A stretch of DNA of 64,000 bases from Streptococcus sp. LPB0220 (GTDB taxonomy: Bacteria > Bacillota > Bacilli > Lactobacillales > Streptococcaceae): assembly GCF_008727815.1 (NCBI RefSeq), contig NZ_CP044230.1:1658001-1722000 (forward strand), in the 5' to 3' direction. The stretch's first letter is position 1; the number at the start of each line of letters is the position of its first letter. Of the stretch, positions 52,714 to 61,376 are shown piece by piece. The notes under the pieces were generated by a model. It was not told where the DNA came from and made no database searches. It saw only the letters and a program-made list of their open reading frames with translations. The position numbers and the translations under genes are program-made.

Positions 52714-54633
52714 TTAAGCTTTGACTTCGATGATCGCATCACCCTTCGCAACAGATCCAGTTGCAACAGGTGTGACAGAAGCATAGTCAGCTGTGTTAGT
52801 GACGATCACCATAGTTGTGTCTTCAAGACCAGCTGCGGCAATTTTCGCTGCATCAAATGTACCAAGGACATCACCAGCTTTCACTTTATCACCTTGAGCT
52901 ACTTTTTGATCAAATCCTTCACCGTTCATTGATACGGTATCAATCCCAACGTGGATCAAGATTTCAGCACCATTAGCGGTCTTCAAACCGTAAGCGTGAC
53001 CAGTTGCAAAAGCAATGGTTACTTCAGCATCAGCTGGTGCATAGACAACGCCTTCAGTTGGTTTGATGGCAATTCCTTGTCCCATCGCTCCACTTGAGAA
53101 GACAGGATCATTCACATCAGACAAAGCAACAGCTTGACCAACGATCGGAGAGATAATGGTTTCGTATTGAAGAGATGCTGGAAGAGCTCCAGTTGTTTCT
53201 TCTTCAATAATAGCTTCTGCTTCTTTGTCCTCTGCAGGAACTGATGAAGCTTCATCTTCATAACCAAACATATAAGTCAAACCGAAACTTAGGGCAGTTG
53301 TAAATACAACCATAAATACATATTTCAATAATTGACCGTTTAGATAGAGAAGCGTTCCTGGAATAATTGTAATACCAAATCCTGTACCAGCAAGATTTAA
53401 CATAGATGCAATCCAACCACCTACTGCACCTGCTCCCAAAGCAATAACGAATGGTTTCACATAACGCAAGTTTACACCAAAGATTGCAGGCTCAGTAATA
53501 CCTAACAAGGCAGAGATAGTTGCAGGAAATGCTAGAGCTTTCACTTTTTGAGATTTAGATTTCACTGCCACTGCTAAAGTAGCTCCAGCTTGTGCAGTCA
53601 TAGCCGCTGTAATAATTGCATTAAATGGATCTTTTTTATCTGCAGTAATTAATTGTGATTCAAGAAGATTAAAGATATGATGGACGCCGGTAACGACAAT
53701 CAACTGATGAACGCCACCAATAAGAAGACCTGCAAGACCAAATGGTAAATTCAAAATAAACTTAGTTACATTTAGTACATATTCTTCGATACTGTGGAAG
53801 AATGGACCAATAATAAACAAAGCGAGGAATGACATGATTGTCAATGTGAATAATGGAACCAATAACAAATCTAAGACATCTGGAATTTTCTTATGGAGCC
53901 ACTTTTCAAGTTTCGCACCAATTAGACCAACGAAGAAAGCGGGAAGAACTGAGTTCTGGAATCCAACCACATGATGGAAGATACCAAAGTATGTTGCTGC
54001 TTTAGAAGGATCTTCCGCTACAACCCACGCATTTGGAAGTGTCGGACTAACCATCATCAAACCAATTACAATCCCAAGAACAGGATTTCCTCCGAATACT
54101 CGGAATGCAGACCATGAAATCAAGGCTGGGAAGAAGGCAAACGCGGTATCAGTTAAAATTGTTGAATAGGTATAAAAATCAGTAGATTTAAATGCATCTG
54201 CTGTTGTGCCAAACAAAGCCAAAACCTGGTCTTGAGCAATGGCACCACGAATCCCCATAAACAATCCAGTCGCAACAATTGCTGGTAGAATTGGAACAAA
54301 AACGTCTCCAAAGGTACGGATCGCGCGTTGGAACCAGTTTCCTTGTTTAGCGGCTTCTGCTTTCATTTCATCTTTTGATGATGTTGGTAAGCCAAGAGCT
54401 ACTACTTCATCATAGATCTTGTTTACAGTACCAGTACCAAAGATGATTTGGTATTGACCTGAGTTAAAGAAAGCACCTTGTACTTTTTCAATGTTCTCAA
54501 CAACATCTTTGTTGATTTTTGATTCATCTTTTACCATCACGCGAAGACGAGTCGCACAGTGAGCAACACTGCTAACGTTCTCAACCCCACCGATTGCATC
54601 GATGACCTGCTTTGCAATTTCTGTATTTGACAT
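52714..54633 (-). CDS. scrA: Sucrose-specific PTS permease EIIBCA
   Basis: A 639-aa phosphotransferase system permease. An N-terminal EIIB domain carries the phosphorylated Cys26 (SVAHCATRLRV), a ten-helix EIIC domain spans about 105-460, and a C-terminal EIIA domain contains the phospho-histidine His561 (ILIHVGIDTVSMNGEGF). It imports sucrose as sucrose-6-phosphate. It is divergent from scrB across a 377-bp control region; start has AAGGAG. Confidence 0.95.
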   Translation of the reverse strand: MSNTEIAKQVIDAIGGVENVSSVAHCATRLRVMVKDESKINKDVVENIEKVQGAFFNSGQYQIIFGTGTVNKIYDEVVALGLPTSSKDEMKAEAAKQGNWFQRAIRTFGDVFVPILPAIVATGLFMGIRGAIAQDQVLALFGTTADAFKSTDFYTYSTILTDTAFAFFPALISWSAFRVFGGNPVLGIVIGLMMVSPTLPNAWVVAEDPSKAATYFGIFHHVVGFQNSVLPAFFVGLIGAKLEKWLHKKIPDVLDLLLVPLFTLTIMSFLALFIIGPFFHSIEEYVLNVTKFILNLPFGLAGLLIGGVHQLIVVTGVHHIFNLLESQLITADKKDPFNAIITAAMTAQAGATLAVAVKSKSQKVKALAFPATISALLGITEPAIFGVNLRYVKPFVIALGAGAVGGWIASMLNLAGTGFGITIIPGTLLYLNGQLLKYVFMVVFTTALSFGLTYMFGYEDEASSVPAEDKEAEAIIEEETTGALPASLQYETIISPIVGQAVALSDVNDPVFSSGAMGQGIAIKPTEGVVYAPADAEVTIAFATGHAYGLKTANGAEILIHVGIDTVSMNGEGFDQKVAQGDKVKAGDVLGTFDAAKIAAAGLEDTTMVIVTNTADYASVTPVATGSVAKGDAIIEVKA

Positions 54634-54664
54634 TTTGCAAAAATCTCCTTATTTTTTGTAATGT

Positions 54665-54720
54665 AAACGGTTAAATCGTTTCTACGTTTTTAATTGTACC
54701 ACGTATTGAAAATATGTCAA
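54665..54720 (-). promoter_or_regulatory. scrA promoter with ScrR operator/cre
   Basis: Minus-strand -35 TTGACA (54715-54720), 16-bp spacer, -10 TACAAT (54693-54698). Downstream, AAACG-GTTAAAT-CGTTT (54665-54681) is an inverted repeat fitting a LacI-family (ScrR) operator. Bases 54662-54675 also match the CcpA cre consensus at 13 of 14 positions, so both regulators may compete here. Confidence 0.7.
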
Positions 54721-55006
54721 GCGTTTTGCAGGATTTTTTTGAAACTTTTTTGGACTTTTTGACACCTTTTGACAGTATGAAACTATTTTCATTTTAAAAC
54801 AGGCCTGTACTACGCTTTTTAGCACTTTAAATCAGACTTTTATTTTCATTTTCTTTCATATTTTCATAAATTTTCAACTTCTCCTCTTTTCTTCAGGCTG
54901 CAAAATAGCTGTCAATCGTTTGACATTTTTTGCCATTTTTTTCATTTATCGCTTGCATTTTTAATAGGAAATCGGTACTATGGAAGTAAGAAAAAATTCG
55001 GAGGAA
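54721..55006 (+). promoter_or_regulatory. scrB promoter and upstream region of the scrA-scrB intergenic
   Basis: Plus-strand -35 TTGCAT, 17-bp spacer, -10 TACTAT (about 54955-54983). Upstream, TGTCAA-tcgt-TTGACA (54910-54925) is a perfect inverted repeat, a candidate operator. The stretch 54721-54900 is A/T-rich with repeated TTTTGACA-like and CATTTTC motifs and no gene. GGAGG precedes the scrB ATG. Confidence 0.55.
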
Positions 55007-55010
55007 TAAA

Positions 55011-56465
55011 ATGGAATGGACAACTGAACGTCGTTACAGACGTTACGAAGACTGGACAAAAGAGGAAAAGCAAGCCATCCAAGATCATATGGCCAAATCT
55101 CCTTGGCATACACACTATCATGTTGAGCCAAAAGCTGGTCTCTTAAATGATCCTAACGGTTTTTCCTACTTTGATGGAAAATGGATCTTGTTTTACCAAA
55201 ATTTCCCATTTGGTGCAGCCCATGGGTTAAAATCATGGGTACAAACAGAAAGTGAAGACTTGGTTCATTTCACAGAAACTGGGGTAACGCTTCTTCCAGA
55301 CACAGATCTGGATAGTCATGGAGCTTATTCCGGATCAGCCATGCAGTTTGGTGACAAACTATTCTTATTCTACACTGGAAATGTTCGTGATGCAGAATGG
55401 GTTCGTCATCCTTACCAAGTTGGTGCTTTGATGGACAAGGACGGAAAGATTGAAAAAATTGACAAAATCTTGATTGATCAACCGGCTGACTCTACGGATC
55501 ACTTCCGTGACCCACAAATTTTTAATTTCAAGGGTCAACACTACGCTATCGTTGGTGGTCAAGACCTTGAGAAGAAAGGATTCATCCGTCTTTATAAGGC
55601 TGTAGATAACGACTATACCAACTGGGTTGCAGTCGGTGACTTGGATTTTGCAAACGATCGGACAGCTTATATGATGGAATGTCCTAACCTAGTCTTTGTT
55701 GGAGGCCAACCCGTTCTCCTCTACTGTCCTCAAGGCTTAGATAAATCAGTTCTCGATTATGACAATATCTATCCAAATATGTACAAGATCGGGGCAAGCT
55801 TTGACCCAGAAAAGGCCAAAATGGTCGATGTATCTGAATTGCATAATCTCGACTATGGTTTTGAAGCCTATGCGACTCAAGGATTTAATGCACCTGATGG
55901 ACGTGCCTATGCTGTTAGCTGGCTAGGTCTTCCAGACGTTTCTTATCCAACAGATTCCTATGACTACCAAGGAGCTCTCTCACTGGTCAAAGAATTAACC
56001 ATCAAAGATGGCAAGCTCTACCAATACCCAGTTGAAGCGATCAAGGACTTGCGCGCTGAGAGTGAGGATTTTGCCAACAAGGCTCAAACCAAGAACTGCT
56101 ATGAATTGGAATTGCAGTTTGAAAAAGATAGCCAGAACGAAATCGTCCTCTTTGCCGATGCAGAAGGAAAGGGCTTAGCTCTCACATTTGATCTGGCTAA
56201 AGGATTGGTCACAGTCGATCGAAGCCAGGCTGGTGAGCAATATGCGCAAGAATTCGGTACGAGCCGTAGCTGCACAATCGCTAACCAAGCGACAACCGCT
56301 AATATTTTCATTGACAATTCGATATTTGAAATCTTTATCAATAAAGGAGAAAAAGTATTTTCTGGTCGGGTCTACCCACATGCAGATCAAAATGGAATCT
56401 TGATCAAGTCTGGAACCCCTACTGGAACTTACTACGAACTTGATTATGGTCGCAAAGCTAACTGA
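55011..56465 (+). CDS. scrB: Sucrose-6-phosphate hydrolase
   Basis: A 484-aa GH32 invertase that splits sucrose-6-phosphate into glucose-6-phosphate and fructose. The nucleophile Asp is in GLLNDPNGFSYFDGKW, the transition-state Asp in FRDPQIF, and the acid-base Glu in MMECPNLVF. The N-terminal five-bladed propeller is followed by a beta-sandwich (about 350-484). It is divergent from scrA and overlaps scrR by 20 bp. Confidence 0.96.
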   Translation: MEWTTERRYRRYEDWTKEEKQAIQDHMAKSPWHTHYHVEPKAGLLNDPNGFSYFDGKWILFYQNFPFGAAHGLKSWVQTESEDLVHFTETGVTLLPDTDLDSHGAYSGSAMQFGDKLFLFYTGNVRDAEWVRHPYQVGALMDKDGKIEKIDKILIDQPADSTDHFRDPQIFNFKGQHYAIVGGQDLEKKGFIRLYKAVDNDYTNWVAVGDLDFANDRTAYMMECPNLVFVGGQPVLLYCPQGLDKSVLDYDNIYPNMYKIGASFDPEKAKMVDVSELHNLDYGFEAYATQGFNAPDGRAYAVSWLGLPDVSYPTDSYDYQGALSLVKELTIKDGKLYQYPVEAIKDLRAESEDFANKAQTKNCYELELQFEKDSQNEIVLFADAEGKGLALTFDLAKGLVTVDRSQAGEQYAQEFGTSRSCTIANQATTANIFIDNSIFEIFINKGEKVFSGRVYPHADQNGILIKSGTPTGTYYELDYGRKAN

Positions 56466-57411
56466 TGTCGCCAAACTCGCCGGTGTCAGCCCTACTACTG
56501 TCTCACGGGTTATCAATAAAAAAGGATACCTATCTGAAAAAACGATCCAAAAAGTCCAAGAAGCCATGCGAGAATTGGGCTATAAACCTAACAATGTTGC
56601 TCGTAGCCTCCAAGGAAAATCAGCCAAGTTAGTCGGCTTGATCTTTCCCAACATCAGCAATGTTTTCTATGCTGAATTAATCGACAAACTAGAACACCAA
56701 CTCTTCAAACACGGCTATAAAACCATCATCTGCAATAGTGAGCACGACTCCGAAAAAGAGCGTGAATACATTGAAATGTTGGAGGCCAACCAGGTAGATG
56801 GCATCATTTCAGGAAGTCATAATTTAGGCATTGAAGATTACAACCGGGTAACTGCTCCTATCATTGCTTTTGACCGCAACCTCTCCCCAGAAATTCCAGT
56901 TGTCTCTTCTGATAACTATGCTGGTGGAGTCTTAGCAGCAGAAACCCTGGTCAAAAGTGGTGCTAAAAAGATCATCATGATCACTGGTAATGACAACTCC
57001 AACTCCCCAACAGGCTTGCGTCATGCGGGGTTTGCATCGGTTCTACCTGAGTCCATGATCATCAATGTTTCTAGTGATTTCTCCCCTATTCGCAAAGAAA
57101 TGGAAATCAAACAGATCTTAACCCAGCAAAAACCAGATGCTATCTTTGCCTCTGATGATTTGACGGCGATCTTGATCATGAAAGTCGCTAGAGAATTAGA
57201 TATTCAGATTCCTCAGGATTTGAAAGTGATTGGTTATGATGGAACCCAGTTCATCGAGACCTATACACCTGAACTGACAACCATCCAACAACCCCTCAAA
57301 GACATTGCTATTCTCATGGTGGATCTTTTACTCCAAAAGATCGAAGGAAAAAAAGTAGCGACTACCGGTTATTTCTTGCCCGTTAGTCTCCACTCTGGAA
57401 AAAGTGTCTAA
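56446..57411 (+). CDS. scrR: Sucrose operon repressor ScrR (LacI family)
   Basis: A 321-aa LacI-family repressor. The N-terminal HTH and hinge read KLTDVAKLAGVSPTTVSRVI then LGYKPNNVARSL; the rest is a periplasmic-binding-like effector domain (VGLIFPNISNVFYAEL onward). It senses sucrose-6-phosphate or fructose and controls scrA and scrB. ATG at 56446 lies inside the scrB end, with no strong ribosome site, so translational coupling is likely. A terminator follows at 57415. Confidence 0.94.
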   Translation: MVAKLTDVAKLAGVSPTTVSRVINKKGYLSEKTIQKVQEAMRELGYKPNNVARSLQGKSAKLVGLIFPNISNVFYAELIDKLEHQLFKHGYKTIICNSEHDSEKEREYIEMLEANQVDGIISGSHNLGIEDYNRVTAPIIAFDRNLSPEIPVVSSDNYAGGVLAAETLVKSGAKKIIMITGNDNSNSPTGLRHAGFASVLPESMIINVSSDFSPIRKEMEIKQILTQQKPDAIFASDDLTAILIMKVARELDIQIPQDLKVIGYDGTQFIETYTPELTTIQQPLKDIAILMVDLLLQKIEGKKVATTGYFLPVSLHSGKSV

Positions 57412-57414
57412 AAC

Positions 57415-57443
57415 AACCCCTACAGTTCTATACTGTAGGGGTT
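57415..57443 (+). terminator. scrBR terminator
   Basis: Perfect 12-bp stem AACCCCTACAGT-tctat-ACTGTAGGGGTT then ATTATT, starting four bases after the scrR stop. Confidence 0.8.
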
Positions 57444-57455
57444 ATTATTCGTCAA

Positions 57456-57638
57456 AAAAAGGCTGGGCAAAAATTGTCTAGCCTTTTATATTTATTTTAT
57501 ATTTAATAGAAATAACTGTATGACGCAGTGGTTGATTGGCATCTTTGTTCGCCTTTTAAGCTCCAAAGATGACCTAATCAACTGTGCGGGGGTGGAAAAA
57601 CGAACTCTTTTAACTAGTTGGAGTTCTTTCCCACTCCC
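57456..57638 (+). repeat. Structured three-hairpin repeat, copy 4 (diverged)
   Basis: Same layout as copies 1-3 but much changed sequence. Hairpin 1: AAAGGCTGGGCA / TGTCTAGCCTTT (57458-57486). Hairpin 2: GTTGATT (57531-57537) with AATCAAC (57576-57582), GG/CC with a bulged T, and ATCTTTG with CAAAGAT. Hairpin 3: GTGGAAA with TTTCCCAC and GAACTC with GAGTTC (57592-57634). Shared anchors: GACGCAGTGGTTGA, TCAACTGTGCGG, CGAA. It lies between scrR (+) and nusB (-) 3' ends. Confidence 0.82.
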
Positions 57639-57645
57639 TTTTTAC

Positions 57646-58077
57646 TTATTCTTCTGTCACAAATTGACTGAGGACACCATTGACAAATCGTGAAGAGGTT
57701 TCATCCGAAAAGGCCTTGGCCAATTCCACCGCTTCATTGACTGCGACGATCTGTGGTGTATCAAACTCTGTCATTTCATAAATTCCCAAACGAAGGATGT
57801 TTTTCTCTACCAAGGTCAAGCGCTCAACAGTCCAGCCGGTTTTCAAATGTTGACCGATTTGTTGGTCTAGTTGATCTTTTGACTGATAGACACCCGTCAC
57901 GAGATTCATGAGAAAGGCAGGAAGATCGACTTCTTTGTCTTCTGCTAGGTCCTTGTCATGTAGATAAGCAAAGCGACAAGCTTCAACAATGTCTCCATCG
58001 TATTCCAAGGCCATCAAGGCTTGGAAGGCGCGCTCACGCAAATCTCGACGTGATTCTAATAAAATTTCATCAGTCAT
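57646..58077 (-). CDS. nusB: Transcription antitermination factor NusB
   Basis: A 143-aa all-helical RNA-binding protein that acts with NusE in rRNA antitermination. RRDLRERAFQALMALEYDG opens the domain, and LRLGIYEMTEFDTPQIVAVNEAVELAK followed by SSRFVNGVLSQF is diagnostic (shown here in parts). ATG at 58077 follows GAGG; 58092 would enter the upstream gene further. It overlaps the asp23-family gene by 8 bp in the efp-asp23-nusB operon. Confidence 0.94.
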   Translation of the reverse strand: MTDEILLESRRDLRERAFQALMALEYDGDIVEACRFAYLHDKDLAEDKEVDLPAFLMNLVTGVYQSKDQLDQQIGQHLKTGWTVERLTLVEKNILRLGIYEMTEFDTPQIVAVNEAVELAKAFSDETSSRFVNGVLSQFVTEE

Positions 58078-58459
58078 TGAGGAAGTCCTCATTAAACAAG
58101 TCTTTCAAGTCCGGTTTTGGAGATTTTTCCGTTGCGATACCGACAACGTGAATGTTGACAGCATCCAAGGTTACATCTGCCATATCATAAACTGCAGACT
58201 TGACCGCTTTTTGAATGGCTACAGCGACAGATGGTACAGCCACTCCGTATTCTAAATAGAGATAGATGTCTACTGAAACTTGACCATCTTCTTCTGTATG
58301 AAGGTAGACGCCACGTCCAAGGGAGCGTTTGGATAAGCTATCTGAAACACTCTTGTTTTCAAGCGAATAGACACCCTCTACTTTTGCTGTCGCAATCGCA
58401 ATAATTTTTTCTAATACACGTGGTGCAATAACGATGTCACCAAATTGTTCAGTTGCCAT
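58070..58459 (-). CDS. Asp23/Gls24-family envelope stress protein (YqhY-like)
   Basis: A 129-aa cytoplasmic protein of the Asp23/Gls24 (DUF322) family. DIVIAPRVLEKIIAIATAKV, the EGVYSL strand and VDIYLYLEYGVAVPSVAVAI are typical. Its place between efp and nusB is conserved in Firmicutes, where YqhY has been linked to acetyl-CoA carboxylase control and cell-envelope homeostasis; the exact role is unsettled. Start has AAAGGA. Confidence 0.9.
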   Translation of the reverse strand: MATEQFGDIVIAPRVLEKIIAIATAKVEGVYSLENKSVSDSLSKRSLGRGVYLHTEEDGQVSVDIYLYLEYGVAVPSVAVAIQKAVKSAVYDMADVTLDAVNIHVVGIATEKSPKPDLKDLFNEDFLND

Positions 58460-58495
58460 AGAAGTTCCTTTCTATTTGACACCCTGAGATGTCTC

Positions 58496-59056
58496 TTATG
58501 CACGAGAAACGTAAGTTCCTTCAGTAGTGTTAATGACCAATTTTTGTCCAGCTTCGATGAAGTCAGGAACGTTTACGACCAAACCAGTTTCCATTGTAGC
58601 AGGTTTACCAGAACCAGTCACTGTAGCACCTTTGATAGATGGTTGAGTTTCTGCAACAGTCAATTCAACAGTTGTAGGAACGGTTACACCGATGACTTCG
58701 CTTCCGTAGAATTGAATTTTTACTTCTGAGTTTTCAAGGATGTAAAGCAATTCTTGTTCTACGTTCACAACTGGAATTTCATATTGGTCATATGTTTCAG
58801 TGTTCATGAAGTAGGCTGTATCATCCATTTTGTACAAGTATTGAGCTGGAACAGTTTCGATAATCGCTTGTTCAAATTTTTCTTCTGGACGGTAGCTTGT
58901 ATCAAATGTTGAACCAGTACGGACATCACGCAATTTCATACGCATGATAGTGTTTCCTTTACCTGGTTTGTGGTGGCTAGCTTCCAAAACGCGGATCAAT
59001 TTTCCGTCAGCTGTTTCAAAAGTCATACCAGCTTTCAATTTACTTGCTTCGATCAT
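58496..59056 (-). CDS. efp: Translation elongation factor P
   Basis: A 186-aa three-domain EF-P that rescues ribosomes stalled at polyproline. Domain I starts [20 protein letters not shown] and its tip loop SHHKPGKGN places Lys33 where other EF-Ps are modified. The C-terminus [17 protein letters not shown] is conserved. First gene of the efp-asp23-nusB operon. Confidence 0.96.
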   Translation of the reverse strand: MIEASKLKAGMTFETADGKLIRVLEASHHKPGKGNTIMRMKLRDVRTGSTFDTSYRPEEKFEQAIIETVPAQYLYKMDDTAYFMNTETYDQYEIPVVNVEQELLYILENSEVKIQFYGSEVIGVTVPTTVELTVAETQPSIKGATVTGSGKPATMETGLVVNVPDFIEAGQKLVINTTEGTYVSRA

Positions 59057-59221
59057 GTTTTATTACCTCTTTTTTAAAAATAGATTACTCTTTATTGTAA
59101 CACACTATTTGATTTTTCTCAAACAGCAATTTTCTCTTTTTAGGAAGGCTAGAAGGCGGAGAGAGATTGCAGGAACGAGCCCTTAAAATATCTATATTTC
59201 CAACTCCATCTTCTCTATTCC

Positions 59222-60328
59222 TTATTGGTCCACAGGCACAATGTTGCCATCAGCATCTTTGGTGACATGGACATATTTGCCATCTACTTCGATGTAGAAG
59301 GTATGAGGCTTGTCTTGCGCTGGAGAGGCTTGTTTTTGAAGGTCATTGCCAAGGGCCTGACCCAAGTTCATCCCCATAATCATGTTCATGCCATTGCCAC
59401 CTTCATTTTTAGCAGCTGCGACCAAGGCTTCATTGCGAGCACGACGTTCTTCGATTTCAATGGTATTGTACTTCATCGCTGCCAATTCACTGTCCAGTTT
59501 ATTGACCTTGGCCATACTGTCTGCATCGTAGCTCAAATCTTCGATGAGGACATTGGTTAATTCGATACCATATAATTCTGTCCAAGTCTTGTTGACTTCG
59601 CGTTTTGCAACTTCATTGAAGACGTCTTGGTCTGCATTGATATTGTAAATATCCGCTTTATTTTCTGCTGTATATTTTGAAATGGCCACTGCAATTTTTG
59701 GAGCCAGATTTTGGCGCAAGGTTCCCTGAGCCACATCTTCCAAGGTAAATGGCTTATCTGCAGTGATTTGACGACTGACTGCACTGATGTAAAAGAGTAC
59801 AGGATCTGCCACTTTAACATCATAAAGACCATAAAAACGAATACTAAGAAGTTGTTGGTAACGGTCGCTAAAATACTCGACTGGATTTTGAGTGCCAAAT
59901 TTATTTCCTGTAAAAGGTTGCATCCGCACAAAAATAATTTCTTGTTGGGTGACCACTTGGGCTCCAAAGGAGAAACGATTCTTGAACTGATCCCACGTTC
60001 CTTTCACACCACCCTTTTCAAACAACCAGGCATTTTCACCGGCTTGCCATTCGTGGCTCCCTGCTTCTAGAAGGTCTCCTAGAAAAGTTCCATTATTGAC
60101 CAAGAGAGCAACATAGCCTTGGGGAACGATGACGACAGAACCATCTGTCAATAGGCCCGTATTTTGGTTACTCTGACGAGAGCGCCCATCTGGATCTTTG
60201 GTTAAGAGCTGTCCCTTAATGGCCAAAGCTGTTGCTGGAACAGCTTCTGGCAGGGTAATGGCTTCCTTAAATTTACTATCTTGAAAACTTGAAATGCCCG
60301 CTGAAAGGGCTGCTTTAATAAATCCCAT
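59222..60328 (-). CDS. SPFH/Band-7 domain protein (YdjI-like, virion-core type)
   Basis: A 368-aa protein with an SPFH domain (about 30-280) of the group often annotated virion core protein and including Bacillus YdjI: GSVVIVPQGYVALLVNNGTF, EIIFVRMQPFTGNKFGTQNP, ELYGIELTNVLIEDLSY. A Met/Gly-rich segment (GGNGMNMIMGMNLGQALGND) and a small C-terminal strand domain (HTFYIEVDGKYVHVTKDADG) follow. No membrane helix is seen. It starts 9 bp after the TIM44-like gene stop, so the two form an operon and probably a membrane-associated complex. Confidence 0.8.
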   Translation of the reverse strand: MGFIKAALSAGISSFQDSKFKEAITLPEAVPATALAIKGQLLTKDPDGRSRQSNQNTGLLTDGSVVIVPQGYVALLVNNGTFLGDLLEAGSHEWQAGENAWLFEKGGVKGTWDQFKNRFSFGAQVVTQQEIIFVRMQPFTGNKFGTQNPVEYFSDRYQQLLSIRFYGLYDVKVADPVLFYISAVSRQITADKPFTLEDVAQGTLRQNLAPKIAVAISKYTAENKADIYNINADQDVFNEVAKREVNKTWTELYGIELTNVLIEDLSYDADSMAKVNKLDSELAAMKYNTIEIEERRARNEALVAAAKNEGGNGMNMIMGMNLGQALGNDLQKQASPAQDKPHTFYIEVDGKYVHVTKDADGNIVPVDQ

Positions 60329-60336
60329 ACATTCTC

Positions 60337-61320
60337 CTATCTGTAGAATTCAATTTCATCCACAACTTCGTAGACATCCAAGACCCAATCTTTTGGATTG
60401 TGCTTCAAGGATGCTTGGCAATATTCACACTTGTCGATTGAATCGATCGTCAGTGGCGCACCACAGTTCGGACAGTGATCACTAACGACTTCTGAATTCT
60501 TAATGATCTCTGTCTGAGCTCCATGTTCACGGAGGAAGACCATGCGGTAAACGGTAAAGAGATCTTTGGTTGGATCCCCTTCGATCACACGACCCGTTTC
60601 ATCATTTCGGATGTAATCTCTCATCGTCGAAGACAGAATAACTTCAATGCGGTCATTGCCTTCTGGATTTTCGATAAAGTCTTTGATCTTCGAATCTTCC
60701 ACACGCACGCGCTCTAGAACATTGGTTGTTTTGGCGCGAATATGCTCTTGCAACTGCGTCAAGTGTTGCTCATAAAGACTGGTACTTTCTAAGTTCCGCA
60801 CAGAATTCCAATCTTTTTCTGTCCAGGCAGACTGCAATTGAAGATAAACCAGCTTGACTTGCGACAAGAAGCGGTCTTCATCAAACATTGGATCCAATTT
60901 ACGGATACGGCGAATCGCTTCATAGTTGTTCTCAATTGGTCGACCAGCCCGTTCTTCGGTTGTCCGTTTTGGACCACTATTTGAAGAGAATGATTCATCA
61001 CTATCATTAGCCTCTTTTGCAATATTATAGATAAATCCAATCAATCCAACGATAGCAAAAACTGCCACTACACCACCAGAGTCTGTTCCAGAACTAGAAC
61101 TGTAGCTACTGGATCCACCAGACCAGCTGCTGCCACCAGACCAACTACTTCCGCCATCGGACCAGCTACTGCCACTATCGGACCAACTGCTACCACCACC
61201 TGAATCAATCAAGCTACTGCCACCACTATCTGTATTACCAACACCAGCATGGGCAGAAGGAGCAAATACAAATAGCAGGACTACTAGAAGAATTCCAACT
61301 ATTACACTTCGTTTTTTCAT
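60337..61320 (-). CDS. Membrane protein with TIM44-like domain and zinc ribbon
   Basis: A 327-aa protein in four parts: signal-like segment (1-25, ending AHA), a Ser/Gly/Trp low-complexity region with repeated GSSW units (43-75), a membrane helix (84-100, VVAVFAIVGLIGFIYNI), and a TIM44-like domain (about 130-275) followed by a Cys4 zinc ribbon with Cys283, Cys286, Cys298 and Cys301. The TIM44-like and zinc domains should face the cytoplasm. Operon partner is an SPFH protein. Function is unknown; a membrane-stress complex like YdjGHI of Bacillus is an analogy only. Confidence 0.75.
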   Translation of the reverse strand: MKKRSVIVGILLVVLLFVFAPSAHAGVGNTDSGGSSLIDSGGGSSWSDSGSSWSDGGSSWSGGSSWSGGSSSYSSSSGTDSGGVVAVFAIVGLIGFIYNIAKEANDSDESFSSNSGPKRTTEERAGRPIENNYEAIRRIRKLDPMFDEDRFLSQVKLVYLQLQSAWTEKDWNSVRNLESTSLYEQHLTQLQEHIRAKTTNVLERVRVEDSKIKDFIENPEGNDRIEVILSSTMRDYIRNDETGRVIEGDPTKDLFTVYRMVFLREHGAQTEIIKNSEVVSDHCPNCGAPLTIDSIDKCEYCQASLKHNPKDWVLDVYEVVDEIEFYR

Positions 61321-61376
61321 AGGCCTCTTTTCTTATCTTTGTTTGTTACACAGGGGTTAAGAAAATACTGTCTATT

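Noticed and set aside
59057..59221. 165-bp gap between efp and the SPFH gene
   Set aside because: Searched for a small RNA or repeat; only A/T-rich leader sequence and a short purine-rich stretch are visible.
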